Assembly: GCA_020847555.1 (NCBI GenBank) | Contig: JADLBT010000067.1 | Span: 11,315-75,314 of the forward strand | Length of the DNA stretch: 64,000 nt | From: Gemmataceae bacterium | GTDB lineage: Bacteria > Planctomycetota > Planctomycetia > Gemmatales > Gemmataceae | Reading direction: 5' to 3' | In this document: in pieces, positions 17,427 to 25,733 of the stretch | Position numbering within the stretch: position 1 is the first letter of the stretch | How the letters are laid out: the number at the start of each line of letters is the position of its first letter | Position numbers and translations under genes: made by a program | The notes under the pieces: generated by a model | Databases searched by the model: none | What the model was told of the DNA's origin: nothing | What the model saw: only the letters and a program-made list of their open reading frames with translations

Positions 17427-20400
17427 CTACGCCGGCTGGGTTCCCGGGGCTCCCTCCGCACCGCCCCGCGGCTGAGATCCCGACGGTTCCCACCCGGGCT
17501 CACCCGGAAGGGGCCGCAACTCCTTTTCAAACTTGTTCGGGACGAGCAGCGAGTAGATGCAGGGGACAACAAAAAGGGTCGTCAGGAGTCCGGCGATGAG
17601 CCCGCCGAGGACCGCCCGGCCGAGCGGAACGTTCGCCTCGCTGCCGCGGCTCAGCCCCAGCGACATGGGGAGCAGCGCAAAGAACGTCGCCAGCGCCGTC
17701 ATCACCACCGGCCGCACCCGCACCGCCGCCGCCCGCAGGATCGCCGCCGTCGGAGAGAGACGGTCGGTCTTCCGCACGTTTTCCGCGAAATCGATCAGCA
17801 ACACCGTGTTGGACACCACGATGCCGATCATGAAAATGACACCCAGGAGCGACTGCACGGTCAGCGCGGTGCCGGTGAAGTACAGCACCAGCACGACGCC
17901 GACCACGCCAACCGGGACCGCCGACAGAACCACGAGCGGCGTCAGGTACGAGCGGAACAGAGCGACCATCAGGAAGTAGACCAGCAATACCGCGCCGACC
18001 ATCCCGAACGCCTGGAAACGGAACGTGTCCTGCATCTTCTGATATTCGCCGGCCAGGACGATGCGTGCCCCCTCCATCACGGTGCCGGGGGCTGTCTCGG
18101 GGTCGAACGCCGCCCAGCCGCCGTCCGGCCGTTCCTTGCCGTACTTCGCCACGACGCGGGTGACGTCGTCGGCGACGTGGCCGAGATCCCGCCCATGCAC
18201 GCCCATCGTCAGGTCCATCGTCGCCTGGAGGTTGGTGTGGTTGATCTCGGCCGGCACCTCGACGCGCGGCAGCGGCACCTTCACCAGATTCCGCAGTGGA
18301 ATCGGTCGCTTCTGCCCCAGTCCGGTGATCGGGATGTCGAGCAGTGTCTCGATTGATGCGATGTCGGCCTCCGGATACTGCACGCCGACGTAGTACTGGT
18401 TGGAACTCTTCGGATCGATCCAGAAGTTCCTCTTGTTGAACTGGACGCTGGAGTTGAACGCGGCCACGACGTTCTGCATCACGTCTGCCTGGTTCAGACC
18501 CAGAGCGGCCGCCTTCGCCTGGTCGATTTCCAGGACGTATTGCGGATAGTTGAGGCGCTGGATGATGCGTGCATCCACCACGCCGTCAAGCCACTTGACA
18601 TCGGCCATGATCTGCTCGGCTACCTTGCGAGCCTTCTTCATGTTCTTGGCCGTGATGCGGACGTTGAGCGGGCTCGACTTGCCCTCGTTCATCGCCGAGC
18701 GGATCATGCCGCCCGCGTCGAAGGCGAACTCCAGGTCGCCGAAGCGCGAGTCGGCGGCGAATCCCTGGCGCAGGGTGTGGACGCACTCCTGCGCGGACTG
18801 CGCGCGCTCGGGCTTGAGCTGGACCTTGATGACCGCGTCCATCGGGCCAGCGTTGGGCGTGTACGCCGCCGACCAGTTGGCCGTGAGCCCCGTCTCGCTA
18901 ATCACCAGCTCCAGATCCCCGCCGAGCCTGTCCTTGACAAACTGCTCCACCTCGGCGACCCGCGCTTCCGTCTCCTCGACGCGGGTGCCGGTCGGCGCCC
19001 GGACAAAAATCTCGAACGCGCCGGCGTCCACTTCCGGGAAGAACTCGCGGCGCAGGTCCGGGCCGAAGACGATCACGACCCCGGCGAGGGCCGCGAACGC
19101 TCCGCCGATCACCAGGCCGCGCGCGCCGACGGCCAGCGCGAGCAGCCGGGTGTAGCCGCCGATCGCATAGTCGATCGCGTTCTCCCATTTCTCGAACAGG
19201 CGCCCGAGCGGCCCCTTCGGCGGCGCGTTCTCGTGGTCGTTTTTGTGCTCGTAGTCGAATGTGTGCGACTCGATCGGCTTGTGCCCATGCCCACGCAGCC
19301 AGGCCGCGCACCGCGGCGGCACGAACATCTGTGACAGCACGAAGGCGATCCCCATGGCAAAGGCCACGGCGAGAAACAACGGGCGGAACAGAAAGGCTCC
19401 GAGCCCCGGCATCAGGGTGAGCGGCAGGAGCACCAGGAGCGTACACAGGCTGGCCGCCAGGGCCGGCATCCCCACCTCCTTCGCCCCGAGGAACGCGGCT
19501 TCCTCCGGGTGTGCGCCGAGTCCCAGGTGGCGGTGGGTGTTCTCCAGCACGACGATCGCGCTATCGACCAGGGGGCCGATGGCGAGGGCCAGTCCCGCCA
19601 GGGTCATCAAGTTGATCGATTGCCCGACCCCGTACAGGCCGCCAATCGTTCCGAAGACGGCGACCGGGATGGTCAGGCTGGCGATCAGCGTCATCCGCCA
19701 CTCGCCGAGGAACACGAGGATCACCAGCGAGCACAAAACGGCCCCGAGGATGCCCTCCTCCACCAAGCTCTCGATCGCCTTGCGAACGTACACCGACTGG
19801 TCCATGACCAGTTTGAGATCGACGTCCGGAGTCGTGAGCCGTTCCTTCATGTCCGGCAGGTTGTTCCGCAGGGTATCGACCACGGCCAGCGTGCTGTACC
19901 CCGACTGGCGGTAGACGGGGATGTACACCTGCCGGCGGCCGTCCACGCGGACGATGTTCGTCTGGATGGCGGCCGCGTCCTTGATGTCGGCGACTTCCTT
20001 GAGCAACACGGTCCGGCCGGCCGCGTCGGTCTTGATCGGCAGGTCGGCCATGCGCGCCACGGAGTCGTACATCGCGTTCGACTCCAGCGTGTACTCGAAC
20101 TTGCCGAAGCGCGCGCCTCCCGCGGGGATGAAGACGTTGAAGCGGTCCAGAGCGTGCATCACGTCGGTCGGAGCCAGTCCATGCGCCTGGAGGCGGTCGC
20201 GGTCGAGGTATGCCAGGATGGTCCGAATCTTGCCGCCATACACCACCGGCGCGTTGGCGCCGCGGGACGCCATGATCATCATCCGGACCTGATAGCGAGC
20301 GGTGTCGTACAGGACCGACTCGCCCTGCGTCTTGCTGTTCAGCGCGACCAGGCAGACCGGCGTGGACGACGTCGGGTCATACGGGAGGATGACCGGCGGC

Positions 20401-20774
20401 AGCGTCCCCGGCGGCAGCGTCGGGATCTCGGTCGTCGCCAGCGAGTTCACCTGTGTCAGCGCGCCGGACGGATCGATGTCGTCGGCGAAGAAATTGCGAA
20501 TGATGCTGACGCCGAGGAGGGACCGCGACTCCTGCCGGATCATGCCGGCCGCCTGCCCGGTGCCGCGCTCCATGCGGGCGGTGATGCTGGACTCCACGTT
20601 CGTCGCCGCCATCCCGTTGTAGAACGTCAGCGCCTGGACGGCCGGGCTGCGGTACACGGGGAGAATGTCGGACGGAATCGCCGCGAGCGCCACGGCCCCG
20701 ACGAGCAGGATGGTCATCGTCAGGACGGTCACAGCCCTGGGGTTGCGGAGCGAGAAGCGGATCAAGCCGTTCAT
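17427..20774 (-). CDS. RND efflux pump, HAE/AcrB-type inner-membrane subunit 2
   Basis: About 1,115 residues with the 12-TM RND layout. It starts MNGLIRFSLRNPRAVTVLT (ATG 20774). Landmarks are the porter-domain motifs, the TM4 segment LALAIGPLVDSAIVVLEN, and VVSNTVLLIDFAEN in TM10. Only one acid of the AcrB Asp-Asp pair is kept (Asp-Ser here) and the TM10 Lys position is Ser. A short insert rich in His, Asp and Asn (DYEHKNDHENAPPKGP) follows the first TM block and may be cytoplasmic. The gene lies 111 bases downstream of its adaptor in one operon. Confidence 0.93.
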   Translation of the reverse strand: MNGLIRFSLRNPRAVTVLTMTILLVGAVALAAIPSDILPVYRSPAVQALTFYNGMAATNVESSITARMERGTGQAAGMIRQESRSLLGVSIIRNFFADDIDPSGALTQVNSLATTEIPTLPPGTLPPVILPYDPTSSTPVCLVALNSKTQGESVLYDTARYQVRMMIMASRGANAPVVYGGKIRTILAYLDRDRLQAHGLAPTDVMHALDRFNVFIPAGGARFGKFEYTLESNAMYDSVARMADLPIKTDAAGRTVLLKEVADIKDAAAIQTNIVRVDGRRQVYIPVYRQSGYSTLAVVDTLRNNLPDMKERLTTPDVDLKLVMDQSVYVRKAIESLVEEGILGAVLCSLVILVFLGEWRMTLIASLTIPVAVFGTIGGLYGVGQSINLMTLAGLALAIGPLVDSAIVVLENTHRHLGLGAHPEEAAFLGAKEVGMPALAASLCTLLVLLPLTLMPGLGAFLFRPLFLAVAFAMGIAFVLSQMFVPPRCAAWLRGHGHKPIESHTFDYEHKNDHENAPPKGPLGRLFEKWENAIDYAIGGYTRLLALAVGARGLVIGGAFAALAGVVIVFGPDLRREFFPEVDAGAFEIFVRAPTGTRVEETEARVAEVEQFVKDRLGGDLELVISETGLTANWSAAYTPNAGPMDAVIKVQLKPERAQSAQECVHTLRQGFAADSRFGDLEFAFDAGGMIRSAMNEGKSSPLNVRITAKNMKKARKVAEQIMADVKWLDGVVDARIIQRLNYPQYVLEIDQAKAAALGLNQADVMQNVVAAFNSSVQFNKRNFWIDPKSSNQYYVGVQYPEADIASIETLLDIPITGLGQKRPIPLRNLVKVPLPRVEVPAEINHTNLQATMDLTMGVHGRDLGHVADDVTRVVAKYGKERPDGGWAAFDPETAPGTVMEGARIVLAGEYQKMQDTFRFQAFGMVGAVLLVYFLMVALFRSYLTPLVVLSAVPVGVVGVVLVLYFTGTALTVQSLLGVIFMIGIVVSNTVLLIDFAENVRKTDRLSPTAAILRAAAVRVRPVVMTALATFFALLPMSLGLSRGSEANVPLGRAVLGGLIAGLLTTLFVVPCIYSLLVPNKFEKELRPLPGEPGWEPSGSQPRGGAEGAPGTQPA

Positions 20775-20885
20775 GAGGCAATGTCTCGCGGCAAACCCAC
20801 GGTCCGGCGCGCCGGACCGCGGGTGGATGGTGGGAATTGAGGAACGTGTCAGAGGGTCGGGGGAAGGGGGTTCTCGCACCAACTC

Positions 20886-22304
20886 TCAGTGCCCCGTCCT
20901 GACCTCTTTCGCCTCGGTCATCGCGACGGCGGCGCCATCGGTTACCGGACCCGCGGCGCGGATGATCAGGCGGTCGGAAGGGGCCAGCCCGGAGAGCACC
21001 TCGACCTCGGACCCGTTGTCGGATCCGTACTGGACCGGCACGATGCGCGCCTTGCCGTCGTGGACCACCCGGACCGACGCCTTCCCGTCCGCCGCCTTTC
21101 CGACGAGCGCGCCGGACGGGATGCGCAGCGACTTCGGTGAACCGGGCTGCAGGGTGATGGTGACGCGGCCGAACATCCCGCGACGAAGCTTGCCGTCGGG
21201 GTTCTTGAGATGCACCTCGGTCCGCATCATGCGGGTGTGCGGATCCTCGGCCGCGGCCAACCGGGACACGGCGACTTTCTCGTCGCCGCGTGTCTTGAAC
21301 ACGATGCCCGGCAAGGCGTCCACCTCGACGATGGCCGGATCGCCGCATTCGACGTAAGGGACGTCCCGTTCCGGCACCTGAATCACCACCCGCATCTTGT
21401 CCGTCCGCTCCACGGCGAGCACCGGGATACGTTCCCCGCCAGAGTCGGCCGACCGGATGAAGTCGCCGGGGTGGAAGTTTCGTTTGGTCACGACGCCCGT
21501 GTACGGCGAGCGGATGACGGCGTAATCGAGAAAGACCTGCGACTTCTCGAGCCTGGCCCGGGCGCTTTCCACCTCCGCCTCGGCGTACCGGAGGTCAGCC
21601 TGGGCCTGTTTGATGCGGGCTCGCGCGGCCGCCTCCTTCTGCCGGGCCGCGCCGACCGATTCGCCAGCGGCGGACTCGGCGGCGAGGGACGCCTGGTAGT
21701 GATCCTCCTGCTCGTCCGCGAGCTTGGCGTCGATCGCCATGCGCGCGACCAACTCATTGATTCGATTCCGCTGTTTCTCGCGGTACGCCCGGTACGAGGC
21801 CTTGCTTTTCTGCTCGGCCTGGGCCAGCGCGACGACCGCCGTGGCCGCGCCAAGGTCCGCCTCGGCGGTGACGATCGCGGCCTTCATCTGGTCCACCCGC
21901 GCCGTTGCCCGCGCGAGGTCGGCGGTATCCGCTTTCACCTGCTTTTCGTACTCCGGGACCGCGATCCGGGCGAGCACTTGCTTCTCCTGCACCAGATCCC
22001 CGATATCGACGTTTTGTTCGATCAGGAACCCGGACACCTTGGTGTAGAGGTCGGCGTCCTGGAACGGCTCCACTGTGCCCGGCTGCTGGCAGAGCCGCGC
22101 GATCCCGCCCGCGGAAGGAGCCATGACCTCGACCGCGACGGCCGCCGGTTTCGCCCCCCCCGCCTGCTGGCCCAAAGGGGAGTCGCCGGGGGCAGTCCCT
22201 CCGCGAAAGACCGCATACCAGCCGGTGCTGACCACCGCCGCCAGTACCAGAAGAGCCATCCCCCACCGACCCCATTTCCCGCCCGGACGCGTCTTCAGCT
22301 GCAT
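20886..22304 (-). CDS. RND periplasmic adaptor (membrane fusion protein, HlyD/AcrA family)
   Basis: About 472 residues. One N-terminal TM helix (MALLVLAAVVSTGWYAVF) anchors it. The first lipoyl half-motif follows (QPGTVEPFQDADLYTKVSGF), then a long alpha-helical hairpin of about 150 residues rich in Ala, Glu, Lys and Gln, the second lipoyl half (YAVIRSPYTGVVTKRNFHPG) and the beta-barrel/membrane-proximal domains (GMFGRVTITL). The hairpin is longer than in AcrA. The ATG at 22304 has GAGGG upstream; a GTG at 22355 would add 17 residues. It is the only adaptor in the island, so both pumps may use it. Upstream lies a sigma-54-like promoter with palindromic boxes. Confidence 0.92.
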   Translation of the reverse strand: MQLKTRPGGKWGRWGMALLVLAAVVSTGWYAVFRGGTAPGDSPLGQQAGGAKPAAVAVEVMAPSAGGIARLCQQPGTVEPFQDADLYTKVSGFLIEQNVDIGDLVQEKQVLARIAVPEYEKQVKADTADLARATARVDQMKAAIVTAEADLGAATAVVALAQAEQKSKASYRAYREKQRNRINELVARMAIDAKLADEQEDHYQASLAAESAAGESVGAARQKEAAARARIKQAQADLRYAEAEVESARARLEKSQVFLDYAVIRSPYTGVVTKRNFHPGDFIRSADSGGERIPVLAVERTDKMRVVIQVPERDVPYVECGDPAIVEVDALPGIVFKTRGDEKVAVSRLAAAEDPHTRMMRTEVHLKNPDGKLRRGMFGRVTITLQPGSPKSLRIPSGALVGKAADGKASVRVVHDGKARIVPVQYGSDNGSEVEVLSGLAPSDRLIIRAAGPVTDGAAVAMTEAKEVRTGH

Positions 22305-22380
22305 CTCGGATGCCCTCGAGCCATTCTCCGCGGTGGAGTGGTTCAGACGGAACACGGTAAGAAGCGACAGCCCTGCCTAA

Positions 22381-22396
22381 GCAAATCGAGGGCCGG
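22381..22396 (-). promoter_or_regulatory. Sigma-54-like -24/-12 promoter for the adaptor/RND 2 operon
   Basis: Read on the minus strand, GGCCCTCGATTTGCTT has GG and GC separated by exactly ten bases (GG at 22393-22394, GC at 22381-22382) with the TTGC(A/T) half intact; the TGGCAC half matches partly. It would start transcription near 22369, about 65 bases before the adaptor ATG. Two sigma-54 activator genes lie just upstream. Confidence 0.45.
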
Positions 22397-22422
22397 ACCG
22401 GCCAGCCGGCTCCGATTGCCCC

Positions 22423-22446
22423 ACATGTCATTACGGATGAACATGT
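22423..22446. promoter_or_regulatory. Paired ACATGT palindromes between promoter and upstream boxes
   Basis: Two identical six-base palindromes, 22423-22428 and 22441-22446, with an 18-base start-to-start spacing. They lie between the sigma-54-like promoter and the TGGGA boxes. They could be a second regulator site, or chance. Confidence 0.3.
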
Positions 22447-22506
22447 TGCGCGAGACAACTCAATTGCTGGCGGGCGCCCGGACCTTTCTCCCGACTGGGC
22501 GGTCCT

Positions 22507-22541
22507 GGGGAGCGACTCCCAGAATTTGGGAGGCACTCCCA
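22507..22541. promoter_or_regulatory. Tandem TGGGA-N5-TCCCA boxes, efflux promoter B
   Basis: Two 15-base inverted repeats: GGGGAGCGACTCCCA (22507-22521) and TGGGAGGCACTCCCA (22527-22541, perfect 6-3-6). Their centres are 20 bases apart, two helical turns, and about 120-150 bases upstream of the sigma-54-like element. That is the usual arrangement of enhancer sites for NtrC-type activators. The motif recurs at promoter A (13892-13906). Confidence 0.6.
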
Positions 22542-22587
22542 GGCGCCGATGTGGGATAAGATCCTGAGCGGGTTGCGGGCCTGGCCG

Positions 22588-24039
22588 TCAGTCATCCACA
22601 GTTTCGGCGTTGTCGAGCGCGCCTTTATCCGGATGGATTTTCAGGTCGCGGAGCTTGTTCCGGAGCGTTTTCCGATCGATCCCAAGTCGGTCGCAGGTGT
22701 TGCCGAGGTGTCCTCGGTTGTGCCGCAGAACCCGGGTAATCAGCACGCGCTCGACGGCCCCGACGACCCGATCATACATCTCCTTCTCGCCTGCCGCCAG
22801 CATTCTGTCAATAATGTCGAGGATATCAAATTCGGGCGCACGCGCCGCGGCCGACTGAGGCGGCGGCGGTGGTGCTGCGCTGGCGTCGAGGAACCCCGGC
22901 GGCAGAAACTCCGCCAGGATGGTCCCCCCAGCGGTCCGGAGGGCCGCCTCCTTGACCGCACCGCGCAGTTCCCGAACGTTGCCGGGCCAGGAATGCCGGC
23001 GAAAGATGTCCAGAACCTCCGGCGCGAAACTGTACACGTCCCGCCCGGCCTCCCGCGCGAACTGGATCAGGAAGTGATGGGCGAGTTCGGCGATGTCCTC
23101 GGCGCGGTCGCGAAGGGGCGGCACGCGGATTGTAATCTCCTTCAAGCGGTAATACAGGTCGCTCCGGAAGCGCCCCGTGGCGATGAGGTTTTCCAGGTTG
23201 TGGTTCGTCGCGGCCAGGACGCGGACGCGCGTCCGGATCGGCTTGCGGCCGCCAACGCGCTCGAACGTCTGGTCCTGGAGGAAGCGGAGAACCTTCGCCT
23301 GAACAGCTGCCGGCATATCGCCGATCTCGTCGAGAAAGAGGGTTCCGCCGTCCGCCTGCTCGAAGCGGCCGATCCGCCGCCGTCCCGCGCCGGTGAACGC
23401 GCCGGGCTCGTACCCGAACAGTTCGCTCTCGACCAGCCCTTCCGGAATGGCGGCGCAGTTGATCGCCAGGAACGGGAAGTCGGCCCGCTTGCTGTGCTGA
23501 TAGATGGCCCGCGCGACCAGTTCCTTGCCGGTCCCGCTCTCGCCGAGAATCAGCACCGTCACGTCGAGTGGGGCGACCCGGCCGATCTGCTTGCAAATCT
23601 CCCGGACGAGCGGCGAGCGGCCGACGATCCGGTCCGTCGGCGGGTCGTCCGGAAGGGCGGCCGTCTCGTGCATCAGGCGGGCGGCCTCGAACGCCCGCTC
23701 CAGCAGGGCGCTCATCTGTTCGAGGTCGAACGGCTTGCCGAGGTAATCGAACGCCCCCCGCTTCATCGCCTCGATTGCCGTCTCGGTCGTCCCGCGGGCG
23801 GTCAAGAAGATGACCGGCCGCCGGGGGTCGGTCGTCCGGATCTGGTCAAACAGGTCGAGCCCCGAACCGTCCGGCAACTGGAGGTCCAGCACGATCACGT
23901 CCGGGCGGTCGTTCTCGACCCGCCGCAACGCCTCGGCGACCGTTCCCGCCGTCGTCACCTCGACCGCGCCGGTCCCGAACACCCAGTGGAACGACTGGCA
24001 GATGAGCGGTTCGTCGTCAACGACCAGGAGCTTCGGCAT
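22588..24039 (-). CDS. Sigma-54-dependent response regulator (NtrC type) 1
   Basis: About 483 residues. The receiver domain (residues 1-120) has the acidic pocket D8/D9, phospho-acceptor D52 ([12 protein letters not shown]), Thr in LTARG and Lys in GKPF. The AAA+ domain (about 145-380) has Walker A GESGTGKE, the sigma-54-contacting GAFTGA loop, Walker [12 protein letters not shown] and the arginine-finger region [10 protein letters not shown] Pro/Ala linker leads to a Fis-type helix-turn-helix ending [14 protein letters not shown]. It should activate sigma-54 promoters when phosphorylated by the kinase encoded just upstream, whose gene overlaps it by 23 bases. The ATG at 24039 has GGAGGACTCGT before it. 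Confidence 0.95.
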   Translation of the reverse strand: MPKLLVVDDEPLICQSFHWVFGTGAVEVTTAGTVAEALRRVENDRPDVIVLDLQLPDGSGLDLFDQIRTTDPRRPVIFLTARGTTETAIEAMKRGAFDYLGKPFDLEQMSALLERAFEAARLMHETAALPDDPPTDRIVGRSPLVREICKQIGRVAPLDVTVLILGESGTGKELVARAIYQHSKRADFPFLAINCAAIPEGLVESELFGYEPGAFTGAGRRRIGRFEQADGGTLFLDEIGDMPAAVQAKVLRFLQDQTFERVGGRKPIRTRVRVLAATNHNLENLIATGRFRSDLYYRLKEITIRVPPLRDRAEDIAELAHHFLIQFAREAGRDVYSFAPEVLDIFRRHSWPGNVRELRGAVKEAALRTAGGTILAEFLPPGFLDASAAPPPPPQSAAARAPEFDILDIIDRMLAAGEKEMYDRVVGAVERVLITRVLRHNRGHLGNTCDRLGIDRKTLRNKLRDLKIHPDKGALDNAETVDD

Positions 24040-25510
24040 ACGAGTCCTCCGCGGCCGGCAGAGTGAGGGTGAAGCAGGCCCCGCCGCCCGCCCGGTCGGC
24101 CGCGGTCAGGGATCCCCCGTGCTCGCGCGCGACCTGCTGCGCGACCGTCAGCCCGAGCCCGGTCCCGCCGGGCTTGGTGGTCGTGAAAGGAGTGAAGAGC
24201 CGGTCCGCCACCGCCTGGTCGATCCCCGCTCCGGTGTCGCTGACCACAACCCGGATCGTTCCGCCCGGTCCGGCCGCGGCGGACACACTGACCTCACCGC
24301 CGCACGGCGTCGCGTCAATCGCGTTGAACACGAGGTTGGTCAGCAGCGAAAGGAACTGGTCCCGGTCGATCGTGGCGCGGAGCGGTGCCGGCGGCGACCC
24401 GAGCCGGACGGTGACGGCTTTCGTCTCGGCGCGGCTTTGCGCGACGGCCACGGCGACGGCGACCACTTCGCGGACGTCCTGCGGGTGGCGGTCCGGCGGC
24501 GTCGCCACGGCGAAGTCCATCAGCCCTTGCACGGTCCGCTCGATCCGGGCCACCTCCTGGAGGAGCAGGTGCAATCGATCCTCGGTCAGCGGCGTCCGGT
24601 TGTGGGTCCGGCCGGCGGCCTGGAGCAGGAGTTTGACGCCCGTGAGCGGGTTGCGGATCTCGTGGGCGACGCCGGCCGCCAGCTGCCCGACAGCCGCGAG
24701 TTGTTCGGCCCGGAGCAGATCCCGCTCCTGCTCCTGCAACCGGCGACACACCGCACTCACCCGCCCCACGACCCGATCGAGTTGCTCGTCCAGATTCCCG
24801 AAGTGAGGGGGGCCTTGAACGGTCATGGCGCCGACCTCCTGGTCCAGATGGGCCTGGACGGCCTGGACCCGGACGGACAGTTGCGCCACCCGGCGGTTGA
24901 GCGCCCGGGCGGTCGCGTACCCGCTCAGCAGGCCGGCCAGGATGCCGGCGAACCCGAGGCAGAGCAGCACCCCTCCGGCCCAGGCGGTCTGGGCCTCGCT
25001 GCGCTCCAGGCTGTCCATCATCCGCTCGCGCTGGCGGTCCGCCAACTCGCGGCACGGGATCAACAGATCTTCCATGTGGTGAGCGTCCGACCAGCGAGCC
25101 AGGTCGCCGATCGGTCCGGTAGAAGGGTGGAGCCGGTCGAGTCTGAGGCTGTCCCTGTATACCGCATAATCGCGTGCAATTTTGCCAGCCAGCTCTTTGC
25201 CCGCGGGGGTGACGGCCGTTCGCTGGACCGCGTCCAGCGCGGCGTCTACCTGGGCGAGGTCGGCGCGCACCACGTTCCAGCGACGGGGCGTTGTGTCGGC
25301 AACCAGGACCAGGGAGTGAACCCGCAGGTGGCGGAGTTGAACCTGCAGGTCGAGGGCGGCTTCCATCCCGGCCACGTTTTGCCGGACCGCCAGGGCGAGG
25401 TTCGCCTGGAGGTGGTTGATGTACCAGGAACCGGCCAGACACGCGACGGCGACCAGCACGCCGAACGCTACCAGGGGGCCGGAGTAGCAGCTGAGAAGAA
25501 AGCGCCTCAT
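24017..25510 (-). CDS. Membrane sensor histidine kinase 1
   Basis: About 497 residues. TM1 (about 13-31) and TM2 (about 177-199) flank a helical periplasmic sensor resembling four-helix-bundle sensors. A HAMP-like helix region follows, then the HisKA domain with VAHEIRNPLTGVK (His283) and an HATPase_c domain with N-box NLVFNAIDA, G1 DTGAGI and G2 GGTGLGL. The sensor ligand is unknown. The gene overlaps response regulator 1 by 23 bases, so the two form a cognate pair. It resembles kinase 2 throughout (for example SWYINHLQANL against LWAIHSLQANL). The ATG at 25510 follows GGAGGTGAAGTGGACCA. Confidence 0.94.
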   Translation of the reverse strand: MRRFLLSCYSGPLVAFGVLVAVACLAGSWYINHLQANLALAVRQNVAGMEAALDLQVQLRHLRVHSLVLVADTTPRRWNVVRADLAQVDAALDAVQRTAVTPAGKELAGKIARDYAVYRDSLRLDRLHPSTGPIGDLARWSDAHHMEDLLIPCRELADRQRERMMDSLERSEAQTAWAGGVLLCLGFAGILAGLLSGYATARALNRRVAQLSVRVQAVQAHLDQEVGAMTVQGPPHFGNLDEQLDRVVGRVSAVCRRLQEQERDLLRAEQLAAVGQLAAGVAHEIRNPLTGVKLLLQAAGRTHNRTPLTEDRLHLLLQEVARIERTVQGLMDFAVATPPDRHPQDVREVVAVAVAVAQSRAETKAVTVRLGSPPAPLRATIDRDQFLSLLTNLVFNAIDATPCGGEVSVSAAAGPGGTIRVVVSDTGAGIDQAVADRLFTPFTTTKPGGTGLGLTVAQQVAREHGGSLTAADRAGGGACFTLTLPAAEDSYAEAPGR

Positions 25511-25733
25511 TGGTCCACTTCACCTCCGCGCGAACGGCGTGCCCTGCCTTCCTCTGGCATAACATCAAGGTATCAGATCGGCCGAGGTTTTACGCCAATC
25601 TCGGTGGGGTGTCGCTGGCGAATGGCGGGACGTGCTGCCGCGGTCCCCGGAGCGGGGCACCGGAGGGGCCAGGAAGGGAAGAGGCGACTCGTTGCGGCTG
25701 CAGGGGGACAGGTGGGGCACCTGCGGGCGGTGT

